This document shows, piece by piece, positions 1 to 5,003 of a DNA stretch of 20,464 nucleotides; within the stretch, counting starts at the first letter, position 1, and each line of letters begins with the position of its first letter. Under the pieces are notes generated by a model. It was not told the origin of the DNA. It searched no databases and worked only from the letters and a program-made list of their open reading frames with translations. The position numbers and the translations under genes were made by a program. Source of the stretch: a virus. The stretch is taken from positions 1-20,464 of the IMG/VR virus record IMGVR_UViG_3300037140_000055; one strand, written 5' to 3'.

Positions 1-174
1 TCGCCTCCGATTGATTGGGGGTATCTAAAGACCATGTTTCCGTCGTCTGTTCGCGCCGAAAGGTAGAACGGCGATGAATAAGGTCCATTTCGGTGGATCG
101 CGCAGAGTGCTCTGCGTCCTGTAGAGGGAGAGCCGGGTTCGTGTCGTCCATTGGGCGTCAACCGGATAAGCACG
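1..174. mobile_element. MITE copy 1, right-hand part (left end outside window)
   Basis: Bases 1-174 are identical to 2356-2529, the right-hand 174 bases of the complete 242-bp element at 2288-2529. Identity stops exactly after base 174, the same boundary as the right end of the complete copy. It ends in the right terminal inverted repeat (149-174). Inside it is a small hairpin, CGCAGAG-TG-CTCTGCG at 101-116. No coding frame is convincing. If the boundary is right, the target duplication of this copy should be GGTTATAA (175-182), repeated upstream of the window. Confidence 0.8.
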
Positions 175-202
175 GGTTATAATCCGGCCCAAAGTTTATA
201 AT

Positions 203-237
203 ACCGGATTGCGGTTCGCGAGCGTTCGTGCGAAAGT
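203..237 (+). promoter_or_regulatory. Possible promoter, degenerate member of the ACCGGGTTGC set
   Basis: ACCGGATTGC (203-212) differs by one base from the motif ahead of three later genes. A -35-like TTGCGG is followed 17 bases later by GAAAGT, a poor -10. Two TATAAT hexamers (178-183 and 197-202) lie just upstream and could serve instead. It lies directly ahead of the gene at 265. Confidence 0.3.
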
Positions 238-264
238 CTCGGTCGAAACACAGGAGGCAATCAC

Positions 265-480
265 ATGGCGACTGTTCGAAAACTTTTGAAGCGCGTGAAA
301 AAGACGATCAGACAAGCGCAAATGGCAACGGCCGATGCGAGATTTGCTACGCAGGAAATTCACGATCTCATCGATGCGATGAATGCTACGCCCCCTCTTA
401 CAGACCCGGAGTCGGAAAGCCCGGCGACTCCGGCGGAAGATGAGACACAAAGCCCGGCGGCGTATTCGGGCGGCTGCTGA
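265..480 (+). CDS. Small hypothetical protein, 71 aa
   Basis: I do not recognise a family. The first 45 residues are basic and predicted helical (RKLLKRVKKTIRQAQ), possibly a short coiled coil. The tail from about residue 42 is rich in Pro, Glu, Ser and Thr and probably disordered (DPESESPATPAEDETQS). The start is supported by a strong ribosome binding site, AGGAGG at 252-257, eight bases ahead of the ATG. It is the first gene after the partial MITE copy and probably has its own promoter in the TATAAT-rich stretch at 175-237. No membrane segment or catalytic motif is visible. Confidence 0.7.
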   Translation: MATVRKLLKRVKKTIRQAQMATADARFATQEIHDLIDAMNATPPLTDPESESPATPAEDETQSPAAYSGGC

Positions 481-549
481 GAGAGTGGTTTACGAAGATA
501 CGCTCGATAATCCGTTCTCGACGTAACTGCAAAAAAGGAAGTCCCCAAA

Positions 550-819
550 ATGAGCAACACATCTGGAAGATGCTTTCGAGCTTTCCGCCGAACAAAGAAA
601 CGGCTGAATAGTCAGGGCCGTCCTTGGGCGCGACCGATCAGAACCAAAATCCCGCTCTCCCTCCGAATGTTCATGCTCCCTGGTCATGGACAAGCGAGTC
701 AGAAATCAGTCACGCGTGACGTGCTGGCTGGTATCGTTCAGCGATATACGGCGGCGTGGATGGCTTACGTCAAGAAAATGCAGGCTGAGAAAGCTGCCGC
801 TGCGAAAGCCGCCAACTAA
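550..819 (+). CDS. Small hypothetical protein, 89 aa; N-terminal half doubtful
   Basis: The C-terminal third (RDVLAGIVQRYTAAWMAYVKK, then Lys/Ala-rich) looks like a genuine amphipathic helix ending in an Ala/Lys tail. A ribosome binding site (GGAAG, 538-542) precedes the ATG. The first 55 residues are oddly Arg-, Cys- and Lys-rich for this genome. A different frame over about 552-715 reads much more like protein (IWKMLSSFPPNKETAE, one stop, then GPSLGATDQNQNPALPP) but has no start of its own. Either the true N-terminus lies in that frame and the region carries indels, or the gene starts internally at ATG 667 or 673. The function is unknown. Confidence 0.4.
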   Translation: MSNTSGRCFRAFRRTKKRLNSQGRPWARPIRTKIPLSLRMFMLPGHGQASQKSVTRDVLAGIVQRYTAAWMAYVKKMQAEKAAAAKAAN

Positions 820-823
820 ATTT

Positions 824-858
824 ACCGGGTTGCGCCGCTTTCCGGTCTGCGCTAAACC
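824..858 (+). promoter_or_regulatory. Promoter-like motif ACCGGGTTGC-N19-TAAACC
   Basis: ACCGGGTTGC (824-833) carries a -35-like TTGCGC (830-835). It is followed after exactly 17 bases by TAAACC (853-858). The same ten bases and the same 17-base spacing recur at 4235 and 4493, each time straight after a stop codon and ahead of a well-formed start. It should drive the gene at 900, with transcription starting near 865. Confidence 0.55.
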
Positions 859-873
859 ATGGCTGGTCCCCCT

Positions 874-890
874 TCCTGAATTTTTCAGGA
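874..890 (+). promoter_or_regulatory. Hairpin masking the ribosome binding site of the gene at 900
   Basis: TCCTGA (874-879) pairs perfectly with TCAGGA (885-890) around the loop ATTTT. The right arm contains most of the Shine-Dalgarno AGGAG (887-891), nine bases ahead of the ATG at 900. In RNA the site would be occluded unless the stem is melted. Confidence 0.55.
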
Positions 891-899
891 GAAATCGCC

Positions 900-1124
900 A
901 TGGCTACACTTACCACGAAAGCCCGCAAGGCAATCCCCGCAAGCAAATTTGCTTTGTCCGATGGACGCTTTCCGGTGGAGAACAAAGCTCACGCGGTCGC
1001 TGCCAAGCGCCTCGTCGGGCGATCCTTATCGAAGGGCAACATCACGCCACCGGAAGCCGCCAAGGTTCGGCACCGCGCCGACGTTGTGCTCGGTGAGAAC
1101 GACTCGAATTACCACAACAAGTAA
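900..1124 (+). CDS. DUF6582-like small phage protein, 74 aa
   Basis: The pattern RKAIPASKFALSDGRFPVEN followed by KAHAVAAKRLVGRS and a helix with KVRHRADVVLG matches my memory of a short, widespread phage and bacterial domain (DUF6582). That family begins 'RkkLpkskFalp..r.yPi.dkaHA' and ends in a helix shortly after. The molecular function of the family is unknown to me. The whole protein is one domain of about the expected length. The start at 900 is fixed by AGGAG at 887-891, which sits in a hairpin, and a promoter-like motif lies at 824-858. It is probably expressed as its own unit. Confidence 0.75.
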   Translation: MATLTTKARKAIPASKFALSDGRFPVENKAHAVAAKRLVGRSLSKGNITPPEAAKVRHRADVVLGENDSNYHNK

Positions 1125-1143
1125 CGCCCCTTTAACCTCATAA

Positions 1144-1180
1144 CTATCGCGTACTTTGTAGGACACGAAAGTTGTGATAG
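1144..1180 (+). promoter_or_regulatory. Leader hairpin ahead of the first GHGS gene
   Basis: CTATC (1144-1148) pairs with GATAG (1176-1180) and ACTTT (1153-1157) with AAAGT (1168-1172), separated by a small internal loop and closed by ten unpaired bases. The lower stem abuts AGGAG (1179-1183), so it may influence translation from ATG 1190. No polyT tract follows, so it is not a terminator. Confidence 0.35.
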
Positions 1181-1189
1181 GAGATGGTC

Positions 1190-1444
1190 ATGGCAAAAGA
1201 TGCACGCGGACACGGTAGCGAAGGCGGTCGCGGCGGCGTAAGTCGGCCGGTCGGATCAGGTTTGCAATTCGGCGTTGCGTCAAAATTCAAATCAAAGGGC
1301 GGCGCGGGCATGAAGTCGGATCGAGATCACACCTCCGATGCGGCGCGCACCGTTTCCGATCTGCGCTCGCGCATGGCGACCACTGGCGCAGGCCACAAAA
1401 CCGGACTCATGCAGGGTATCAAGAATTTTCTCGGAGGCAGGTGA
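1190..1444 (+). CDS. GHGS-family small protein 1, 84 aa
   Basis: It begins MAKDARGHGSEGGRGG, the N-terminal KDAxGHGS module shared with the proteins at 1444, 1904, 2850, 5261 and 5877 and with the disrupted gene at 2235-2853. The rest is Gly-, Ser- and Lys-rich and polar, ending in a short hydrophobic stretch near GIKNFLGGR. I see no catalytic motif or membrane segment. ATG 1190 is chosen over ATG 1184 because AGGAG (1179-1183) lies six bases ahead of it but touches the earlier ATG. The stop overlaps the next start (TGATG, 1442-1446), so the two genes are translationally coupled. The function is unknown. Confidence 0.75.
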   Translation: MAKDARGHGSEGGRGGVSRPVGSGLQFGVASKFKSKGGAGMKSDRDHTSDAARTVSDLRSRMATTGAGHKTGLMQGIKNFLGGR

Positions 1445-1815
1445 TGGCAAAGGATGCAAAAGGTCACGGTTCGGAAGGTCGCAGTGGCGGTCAAAAGCAA
1501 AGCTGGGATGCGAAGCGCGGAAGCTATGCCAAAGGATTTGCAGGGCCTACGCCGGATGGCGGTCATGGAGTATCTGGTTCACAGATAAAGCAATTCATGG
1601 CTGCTAGGCAAGCCGCAGTTACCGCCCCGGATTTAGGTGCCCCATCTGATCCGGCCGCGCATCAAACTGGCGTAGAAGCCGCGCGCAACACGCCGCGCGA
1701 GTCGCTTCGCGGTAGCATCAACAGCAATCCAATCGATGCCTCGGGTGAAGGCGGCGAAGGCCAGCCTACCGCACGCAATCCGCACGGCATTCATATGGGC
1801 TACACGAAGGCGTGA
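1444..1815 (+). CDS. GHGS-family small protein 2, 123 aa
   Basis: It starts MAKDAKGHGSEGRSGG, nearly the same as the preceding protein, and GGAGG at 1434-1438 supports ATG 1444. Residues around 80 carry the second family module, AAHQTG. The last 22 residues (starting GEGGEGQPTARNPHG) are identical to the end of the protein at 1904-2185, because the DNA at 1746-1840 is duplicated at 2116-2210. Composition is polar and low in aromatics, suggesting a largely disordered protein. A Rho-independent terminator follows at 1823-1852, so 1190-1815 is a two-gene unit. The function is not recognised. Confidence 0.75.
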   Translation: MAKDAKGHGSEGRSGGQKQSWDAKRGSYAKGFAGPTPDGGHGVSGSQIKQFMAARQAAVTAPDLGAPSDPAAHQTGVEAARNTPRESLRGSINSNPIDASGEGGEGQPTARNPHGIHMGYTKA

Positions 1816-1840
1816 TTAGACAAGGCGCGCAAATGCGCCT
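1746..1840 (+). repeat. 95-bp direct repeat, copy A
   Basis: This copy is identical to 2116-2210 (offset 370). It covers the last 23 codons of the gene at 1444, its stop and the hairpin arms of the terminator, ending just before the T tract. Confidence 0.95.
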
Positions 1841-1852
1841 AATCTTTTTTCT
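1823..1852 (+). terminator. Rho-independent terminator
   Basis: The stem AGGCGC (1823-1828) / GCGCCT (1835-1840) has a six-base loop and is followed by AATCTTTTTTCT. It ends the unit of the genes at 1190 and 1444. The duplicated copy at 2193-2210 keeps the stem but has lost the T tract. Confidence 0.8.
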
Positions 1853-1903
1853 AACAACGAAAGCGAAAACACCTCCACAACAAAGCGGCATCGGAGTAAA
1901 GTC

Positions 1904-2185
1904 ATGGCGAAGGACAAAGGCGGACACGGTTCAGAAAGTCGCGGCGGCAGCGCACTCACCGCGTCTGTCTCTCGCGGTACTCCGATTGCAGGTATTCCAG
2001 CGTCCGGTGGCCAGCCGGTCGCATCCAACGAGCACGCGGCGGCAACGCTCGCGAGCGGCCCGAAGTCGGCACCGGTCGCGACGCACGACATGATGGGGCG
2101 CTCTCAGGAGTCGATTGAAGGCGGCGAAGGCCAGCCTACCGCACGCAATCCGCACGGCATTCATATGGGCTACACGAAGGCGTGA
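1904..2185 (+). CDS. GHGS-family small protein 3, 93 aa
   Basis: The modules in order are MAKDKGGHGSESRGG at the N-terminus, then GGQPVASNEHAAATLASGPK followed by SAPVATHDMMGR (about residues 34-66), then the 22-residue tail copied from the protein at 1444. The middle block recurs in the proteins at 4293 and 6655 and in shorter form at 5261 and 5446. GGAG about eight bases upstream supports the start. The hairpin after the stop lacks its T tract, so transcription may run on into the disrupted gene downstream. No enzymatic motif is seen. The gene appears to be a chimera whose 3' end was acquired by the 95-bp duplication. Confidence 0.75.
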   Translation: MAKDKGGHGSESRGGSALTASVSRGTPIAGIPASGGQPVASNEHAAATLASGPKSAPVATHDMMGRSQESIEGGEGQPTARNPHGIHMGYTKA

Positions 2186-2210
2186 TTAGACAAGGCGCGC
2201 AAATGCGCCT
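2116..2210 (+). repeat. 95-bp direct repeat, copy B
   Basis: This is the second copy of 1746-1840. It supplies the C-terminal 23 codons of the gene at 1904 and a hairpin without a T tract. The bases just after it (2211 on) read as the 5'-truncated part of the next gene, so this duplication probably also removed that gene's start. Confidence 0.95.
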
Positions 2211-2234
2211 TCCAGCGTCGAGGCCGTGCGTGAT

Positions 2235-2853
2235 ATGCCGCGCGCCGCGCTAGCTTGGCGGGATCGTCAAAACAGTATCCAACAAAGCATGCTTATCCGG
2301 TTGACGCCCAATGCTTGACAGCCACCTGGAATTTTGCTTTTCTCCGTTCCGACAATCGCCTCCGATTGATTGGGGGTATCTAAAGACCATGTTTCCGTCG
2401 TCTGTTCGCGCCGAAAGGTAGAACGGCGATGAATAAGGTCCATTTCGGTGGATCGCGCAGAGTGCTCTGCGTCCTGTAGAGGGAGAGCCGGGTTCGTGTC
2501 GTCCATTGGGCGTCAACCGGATAAGCACGCAACAAAGGACGCTAGGGAAAGCTGCGTCGTCCCGAGAGGTTCGCAGCAAAGCCGATCTCACTGGACGCGC
2601 GAGCTATTGGGGGCAATTGAAGGACGCAGGCGGTCACGGTAGCGAAGCACACGCGGCGCATCAGGCGGGCACGCTTGACGCGCTTCCTCGGATAATTCGG
2701 AATGCCGACGACGATACCTTGCTTGACATATCCCGCTGGGAGCGGCAAACATTGCAGGGTGCTATGTTAGCGCATGGTAAAACTCAGTGGGACGAGAACC
2801 AGGACAGTGGGAGCCTGGACCCGAACCGCCCAGCAAAGGCAGCGAGCAAATGA
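2235..2853 (+). pseudogene. GHGS-family gene split by the MITE
   Basis: If 2288-2529 and one copy of CAACAAAG are removed, the flanks join in a single open frame. The left side ends RDRQNSIQQ, and the right side continues QRTLGKAASS and on through GQLKDAGGHGSEAHAAHQAG to the stop at 2853. The right part carries both family modules (KDAxGHGS and AHQxG) and the segment LDISRWERQTLQGAMLAHGK. As it stands, the 3' part is open from TTG 2506, inside the MITE. A second in-frame TTG at 2617 would give a KDAGGHGS start like the paralogs, so a 78-115 aa product may still be made. The ATG at 2235 is only the first available start, and the true 5' end may have been lost to the 95-bp duplication. The stop overlaps the next start (ATGA at 2850). 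Confidence 0.7.
2288..2529. mobile_element. Complete MITE, 242 bp, with 26-bp TIRs and 8-bp target duplication
   Basis: The ends are inverted repeats: 2288-2313 matches the reverse complement of 2504-2529 at 25 of 26 positions, with 24 contiguous (core CATTGGGCGTCAACCGGATA at 2504-2523). The element is flanked by the perfect direct repeat CAACAAAG at 2280-2287 and 2530-2537. Its right 174 bases recur exactly at 1-174. No transposase frame fits inside 242 bp, so it must be mobilised in trans by an element with matching ends. Eight-base duplications occur in several IS families (for example ISL3, IS1595, IS256 and IS66), and I cannot assign one from the ends alone. Confidence 0.88.
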
Positions 2854-3323
2854 GCAAAGATGCAAAAGGTCACGGCAGCAACGCACGCGGCGCACATTCT
2901 AGTGGAGTCGATCAGGTCGGCAAGCCTGCGCCCCGGGTCAACGACGCGGCGATGAAAGTCATCAGTAGCACGAAGCCCGGCGAAGGCTTCTCTATCACAC
3001 CGGGCGGCAGTCAACCGACAGACGGTCACATGGTTGCCCTGCCAAGCCGTACACAGGATGTCGATCCCGCTGCGTTATCCGGGCCCGGCGGTCGTGCCAT
3101 CATTGACGCGTTCACCGCGAAGAACGCGGACGTTTTCAGTGGCAACCCGAATATGCATGTCGGTGGCTGGCTCGATCCCGACACGCACAAGCTTTCACTC
3201 GATCCGTCCGAGAATATCAAGGATCGCAAGACAGCGATTGCCTCTGGCATAGCGCGCAATCAAAAAGAGATTTGGGATGTGAAGAATAAGACCGGGATAA
3301 AGACAGGTGGCAGTGGTACATGA
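2850..3323 (+). CDS. GHGS leader fused to a phage GGWxDP-type conserved domain, 157 aa
   Basis: The N-terminus is MSKDAKGHGSNARG. From about residue 45 the protein changes to a compact domain with EGFSITPGGSQPTDGHMVAL, then NADVFSGNPNMHVGGWLDPD, LSLDPSENIKDRKTA and a final NQKEIWDVKN with IKTGG. I recall this pattern (GFS...P.GYMVA, GGW.DP.T, LD.S....DR..A...G..NQ..I.D, TGG) from uncharacterised proteins and C-terminal domains in actinobacterial phages and polymorphic proteins. Its biochemical role is unknown to me. ATG 2850 is chosen because it overlaps the previous stop (ATGA) and aligns with the paralogous starts. An in-frame upstream start at 2787 is less likely. Confidence 0.7.
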   Translation: MSKDAKGHGSNARGAHSSGVDQVGKPAPRVNDAAMKVISSTKPGEGFSITPGGSQPTDGHMVALPSRTQDVDPAALSGPGGRAIIDAFTAKNADVFSGNPNMHVGGWLDPDTHKLSLDPSENIKDRKTAIASGIARNQKEIWDVKNKTGIKTGGSGT

Positions 3324-3468
3324 CGCGGACTGCCGGCTGCATTTCACGGACGCGCCCCAACGGTTAAACATGAAGCGGCGCATCACGACGGAAAGAAACT
3401 AAAACAACTCAGCGCGTAACCTGTCTTGGAAAACGCCGGTTGAAAATGAACAAGATAAGGCGCAGCAT

Positions 3469-3643
3469 GGTACATACCGACGCGGAATACGAAAAGCAGG
3501 AGCGGATCATCCGTTGTCAAAATTGACCGAAGTCCAGCGACGGCAGATTAGAACGGCTACCGGGATTACAGCGCGAGATAGCAGCGGAATTCGGGATCAC
3601 TCAGCCACTTGTTTCGATGATAAAGGCAGGGCTATACACATGA
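3469..3643 (+). pseudogene. Frameshifted small helix-turn-helix protein
   Basis: Three frames together read as one protein. ATG 3469 gives MVHTDAEYEKQERIIRCQ, which stops. The next frame gives KLTEVQRRQIRTATG. The third gives REIAAEFGITQPLVSMIKAG then LYT and a stop at 3641-3643. That last part is a typical helix-turn-helix of the 'IAxEFGVSxxxVSxIKxG' kind found in small DNA-binding phage proteins, but its frame has no start codon. One extra A in the AAAA at 3522-3525 region and one fewer G in the GGG near 3560 would join all three. The stop overlaps ATG 3640 (ATGA), as expected for an intact upstream neighbour. It is either a sequencing indel artefact or a decayed regulator gene. Confidence 0.6.
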
Positions 3644-3981
3644 AGAAAGAATTGAAGCCGGGCGAAGTCGGCGAACACCATATCCCGATCTACGACCACA
3701 AAGGCCACATGCGGGGCAGAGTCGGGCCGCGCGCTTCAAGCGTGACGGTCGCTCGCTTCATTGGCCTGCACGGCGCGAAGCTCGGGACCAAAGACGGCCG
3801 CACCGCATGGATCGGTCCGAAGCCGCCACCGCCGAAATTGCCGACTGCCGTCGCCGTCGCCGAGCAACAGGCTAAGGCGAAACCGCAGAATAACACGCTC
3901 GAAATCTCGCTCAAGGCCGATAAGGGCAGCGTGACAAAGACGCCGAGTGCGCCAAAGACGAGCGCCCGGCCGAAGAGGTAG
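3640..3981 (+). CDS. Hypothetical protein with basic Pro-rich tail, 113 aa
   Basis: The first 65 residues look folded: MKKELKPGEVGEHHIPIYDH, then GHMRGRVGPRASSVTVARFI and GLHGAKLGTKDGRTAWIGPK. From about residue 66 there is a Pro/Ala/Lys-rich disordered tail ending KTSARPKR. An in-frame TTG at 3514 would extend it to 155 aa. That extension belongs to the frameshifted helix-turn-helix gene, and ATG 3640 overlaps that gene's stop, so I take 3640. I do not recognise the fold. Overall charge is basic, which would suit nucleic-acid or head contact, but nothing proves it. usg follows seven bases later. Confidence 0.65.
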   Translation: MKKELKPGEVGEHHIPIYDHKGHMRGRVGPRASSVTVARFIGLHGAKLGTKDGRTAWIGPKPPPPKLPTAVAVAEQQAKAKPQNNTLEISLKADKGSVTKTPSAPKTSARPKR

Positions 3982-3987
3982 AGGCTA

Positions 3988-4233
3988 ATGAAGGATGGCT
4001 ACGGACTGACTACGGCCAGCATTCTCTATCGTCGGCCTGACCATCTTTGGTTGCTTCAAAGCTATATCTGGCAAGAGTATGATTTCTGTCCAGTGTTTCC
4101 TCAGTTACACAAGTTCCTGGATTTTTGGTTGGCCAAGCTCGACGGTCCATTACACTCGGTCACGGTCGCGCATGAGCGCTTGATAAAACCTACCGAAATC
4201 CGCGCCATAAGTAGCGAGTTTCGGCTTCACTAA
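3988..4233 (+). CDS. usg: Usg-like family protein, 81 aa
   Basis: It is full length for the family. GYGLTTASILYRRPDHLWLL, QSYIWQEYDFCPVFPQL, HKFLDFWLAKLDGPLHSVTV, AHERLIKPTEIRA and a terminal FRLH match, nearly word for word, what I remember of the Usg family (Pfam Usg-like). In alphaproteobacteria these are small cytosolic proteins of undefined function, historically linked by name only to a phosphoribosylanthranilate isomerase subunit. No catalytic residues are established. A ribosome binding site (AGAGG) precedes ATG 3988. It ends two bases before a promoter-like motif. Presence among phage genes suggests a captured host gene and points to an alphaproteobacterial host. Confidence 0.9.
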   Translation: MKDGYGLTTASILYRRPDHLWLLQSYIWQEYDFCPVFPQLHKFLDFWLAKLDGPLHSVTVAHERLIKPTEIRAISSEFRLH

Positions 4234-4234
4234 C

Positions 4235-4269
4235 ACCGGGTTGCTTTCATAATGCAATCGATGTTATCA
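4235..4269 (+). promoter_or_regulatory. Promoter-like motif ACCGGGTTGC-N19-TTATCA
   Basis: ACCGGG (4235-4240) runs straight into TTGCTT (4241-4246), then 17 bases, then TTATCA(T) at 4264-4270. A start near 4276 gives a short leader with GGGAGAG ahead of ATG 4293. It begins right behind the usg stop. Confidence 0.6.
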
Positions 4270-4292
4270 TGTAAAAATCCTGGGAGAGTGCT

Positions 4293-4481
4293 ATGATCAA
4301 AGACAAATTCGATTGCGATTGCTCGGGCGGCCAGCCGGTCGAGAACGATCAGCATGCGGCGACCGTGCTCGCGCAGGGCGGCCCGAAATCAAAGCGCGTC
4401 CCGGTCAAGTGGGGCATGAAGGATCAAGATAGCGGGGCCGAAGGGCTCGCGCGCAAAGGCGGTTCCGACCCCTACGCGTAA
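4293..4481 (+). CDS. Small modular-family protein, 62 aa
   Basis: It starts MIKDKFDCDCSGG, with a Cys-x-Cys where the paralogs have GHGS. It then carries the shared block GGQPVENDQHAATVLAQGGP followed by KSKRVPVKWGMKDQ (about residues 12-46), closest to the middle of the protein at 1904. The WGMKDQ ending recurs in variant form in the neighbours at 4563 (TMKDQ, WGMK) and 6218 (YGLKDE). GGGAGAG at 4282-4288 supports the start. It is probably a single-gene unit, with promoter-like motifs on both sides (4235-4269 and 4493-4527). The function is unknown. Confidence 0.7.
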   Translation: MIKDKFDCDCSGGQPVENDQHAATVLAQGGPKSKRVPVKWGMKDQDSGAEGLARKGGSDPYA

Positions 4482-4492
4482 GCTCGAAATTT

Positions 4493-4527
4493 ACCGGGTT
4501 GCTTTGGTTAACGGACGCGGCTAAGGT
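4493..4527 (+). promoter_or_regulatory. Promoter-like motif ACCGGGTTGC-N19-TAAGGT
   Basis: ACCGGGTTGC (4493-4502) has TTGCTT at 4499-4504, a 17-base spacer and TAAGGT at 4522-4527. The bases ahead of it (AAATTT) also match those ahead of the copy at 824. A start near 4534 would fall inside the left arm of the hairpin at 4529-4554. Confidence 0.55.
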
Positions 4528-4528
4528 G

Positions 4529-4554
4529 CCTCCGAAGAATTTCATTCTCGGAGG
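4529..4554 (+). promoter_or_regulatory. Strong hairpin over the ribosome binding site of the gene at 4563
   Basis: CCTCCGA (4529-4535) pairs with TCGGAGG (4548-4554) and GAAT (4537-4540) with ATTC (4544-4547). This gives eleven pairs with one bulged A and a three-base loop. The right arm is the Shine-Dalgarno GGAGG, eight bases before ATG 4563. Read-through transcripts would have it buried. Transcripts starting inside the left arm would not. Confidence 0.65.
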
Positions 4555-4562
4555 ATATTCCC

Positions 4563-4997
4563 ATGGCAGTCAAGGGCAGTGGATTAGGCGCGGGTCCTGA
4601 TGGATCGCGGGTTGATCAAACGAAGTTCGACGCCCGGAGCGGCGCTGCCAAGCGCACGCAAACCAAATTTCCGATCAAGGATACCATGAAGGATCAGACC
4701 AGCCTTTCGTATGCTGGTCCAGCCAATCCTGGTACGGGTCCCGATGCCGATCCGGCCGACGTTATGTCGCCGGAGCCGAAGGGTAAGACTTTGCATCGTC
4801 AGTCGCAAATTCTCTTCAATCGTTGGGGTATGAAGGGTGCTGCGCCCGACATGACCGACTCAGCCAAGACAGGCAAGACGCTCGACGCCAATATCGGTGG
4901 CAAGGTCCTGGGCGAAGCGATCCTTTCAGGTTCGAGCAATCTCCCCGCGAAGGGAACTGCACTTACCGATAGCGGCAAAGCGCCGTCCCGGAGCTAA
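4563..4997 (+). CDS. Hypothetical modular-family protein, 144 aa
   Basis: This is a polar, Gly/Pro/Asp-rich protein with two similar internal segments, KFPIKDTMKDQTSLSYAGP (about 37-55) and ILFNRWGMKGAAPDMTDSAK (about 82-102). Both resemble the VKWGMKDQ end of the protein at 4293. No membrane segment, signal or catalytic motif is visible, and much of it is likely disordered. GGAGG at 4550-4554 gives a firm start but is sequestered in a hairpin. The next gene starts seven bases after the stop, so 4563 to about 6643 is likely one unit. I do not know the function. Confidence 0.7.
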   Translation: MAVKGSGLGAGPDGSRVDQTKFDARSGAAKRTQTKFPIKDTMKDQTSLSYAGPANPGTGPDADPADVMSPEPKGKTLHRQSQILFNRWGMKGAAPDMTDSAKTGKTLDANIGGKVLGEAILSGSSNLPAKGTALTDSGKAPSRS

Positions 4998-5003
4998 CGT
5001 GCT

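Noticed and set aside
2288-2529. Possibility that the element is a structured RNA or attachment site
   Set aside because: The terminal inverted repeats, exact 8-bp target duplication, in-frame restoration on removal and identical second copy are all explained by transposition. The internal hairpin is minor.
2250-2591. Minus-strand open frames across the MITE
   Set aside because: They exist because the element's ends are inverted repeats (SSIGRQPDKHA appears on both strands). There is no ribosome site and no homology to a transposase.
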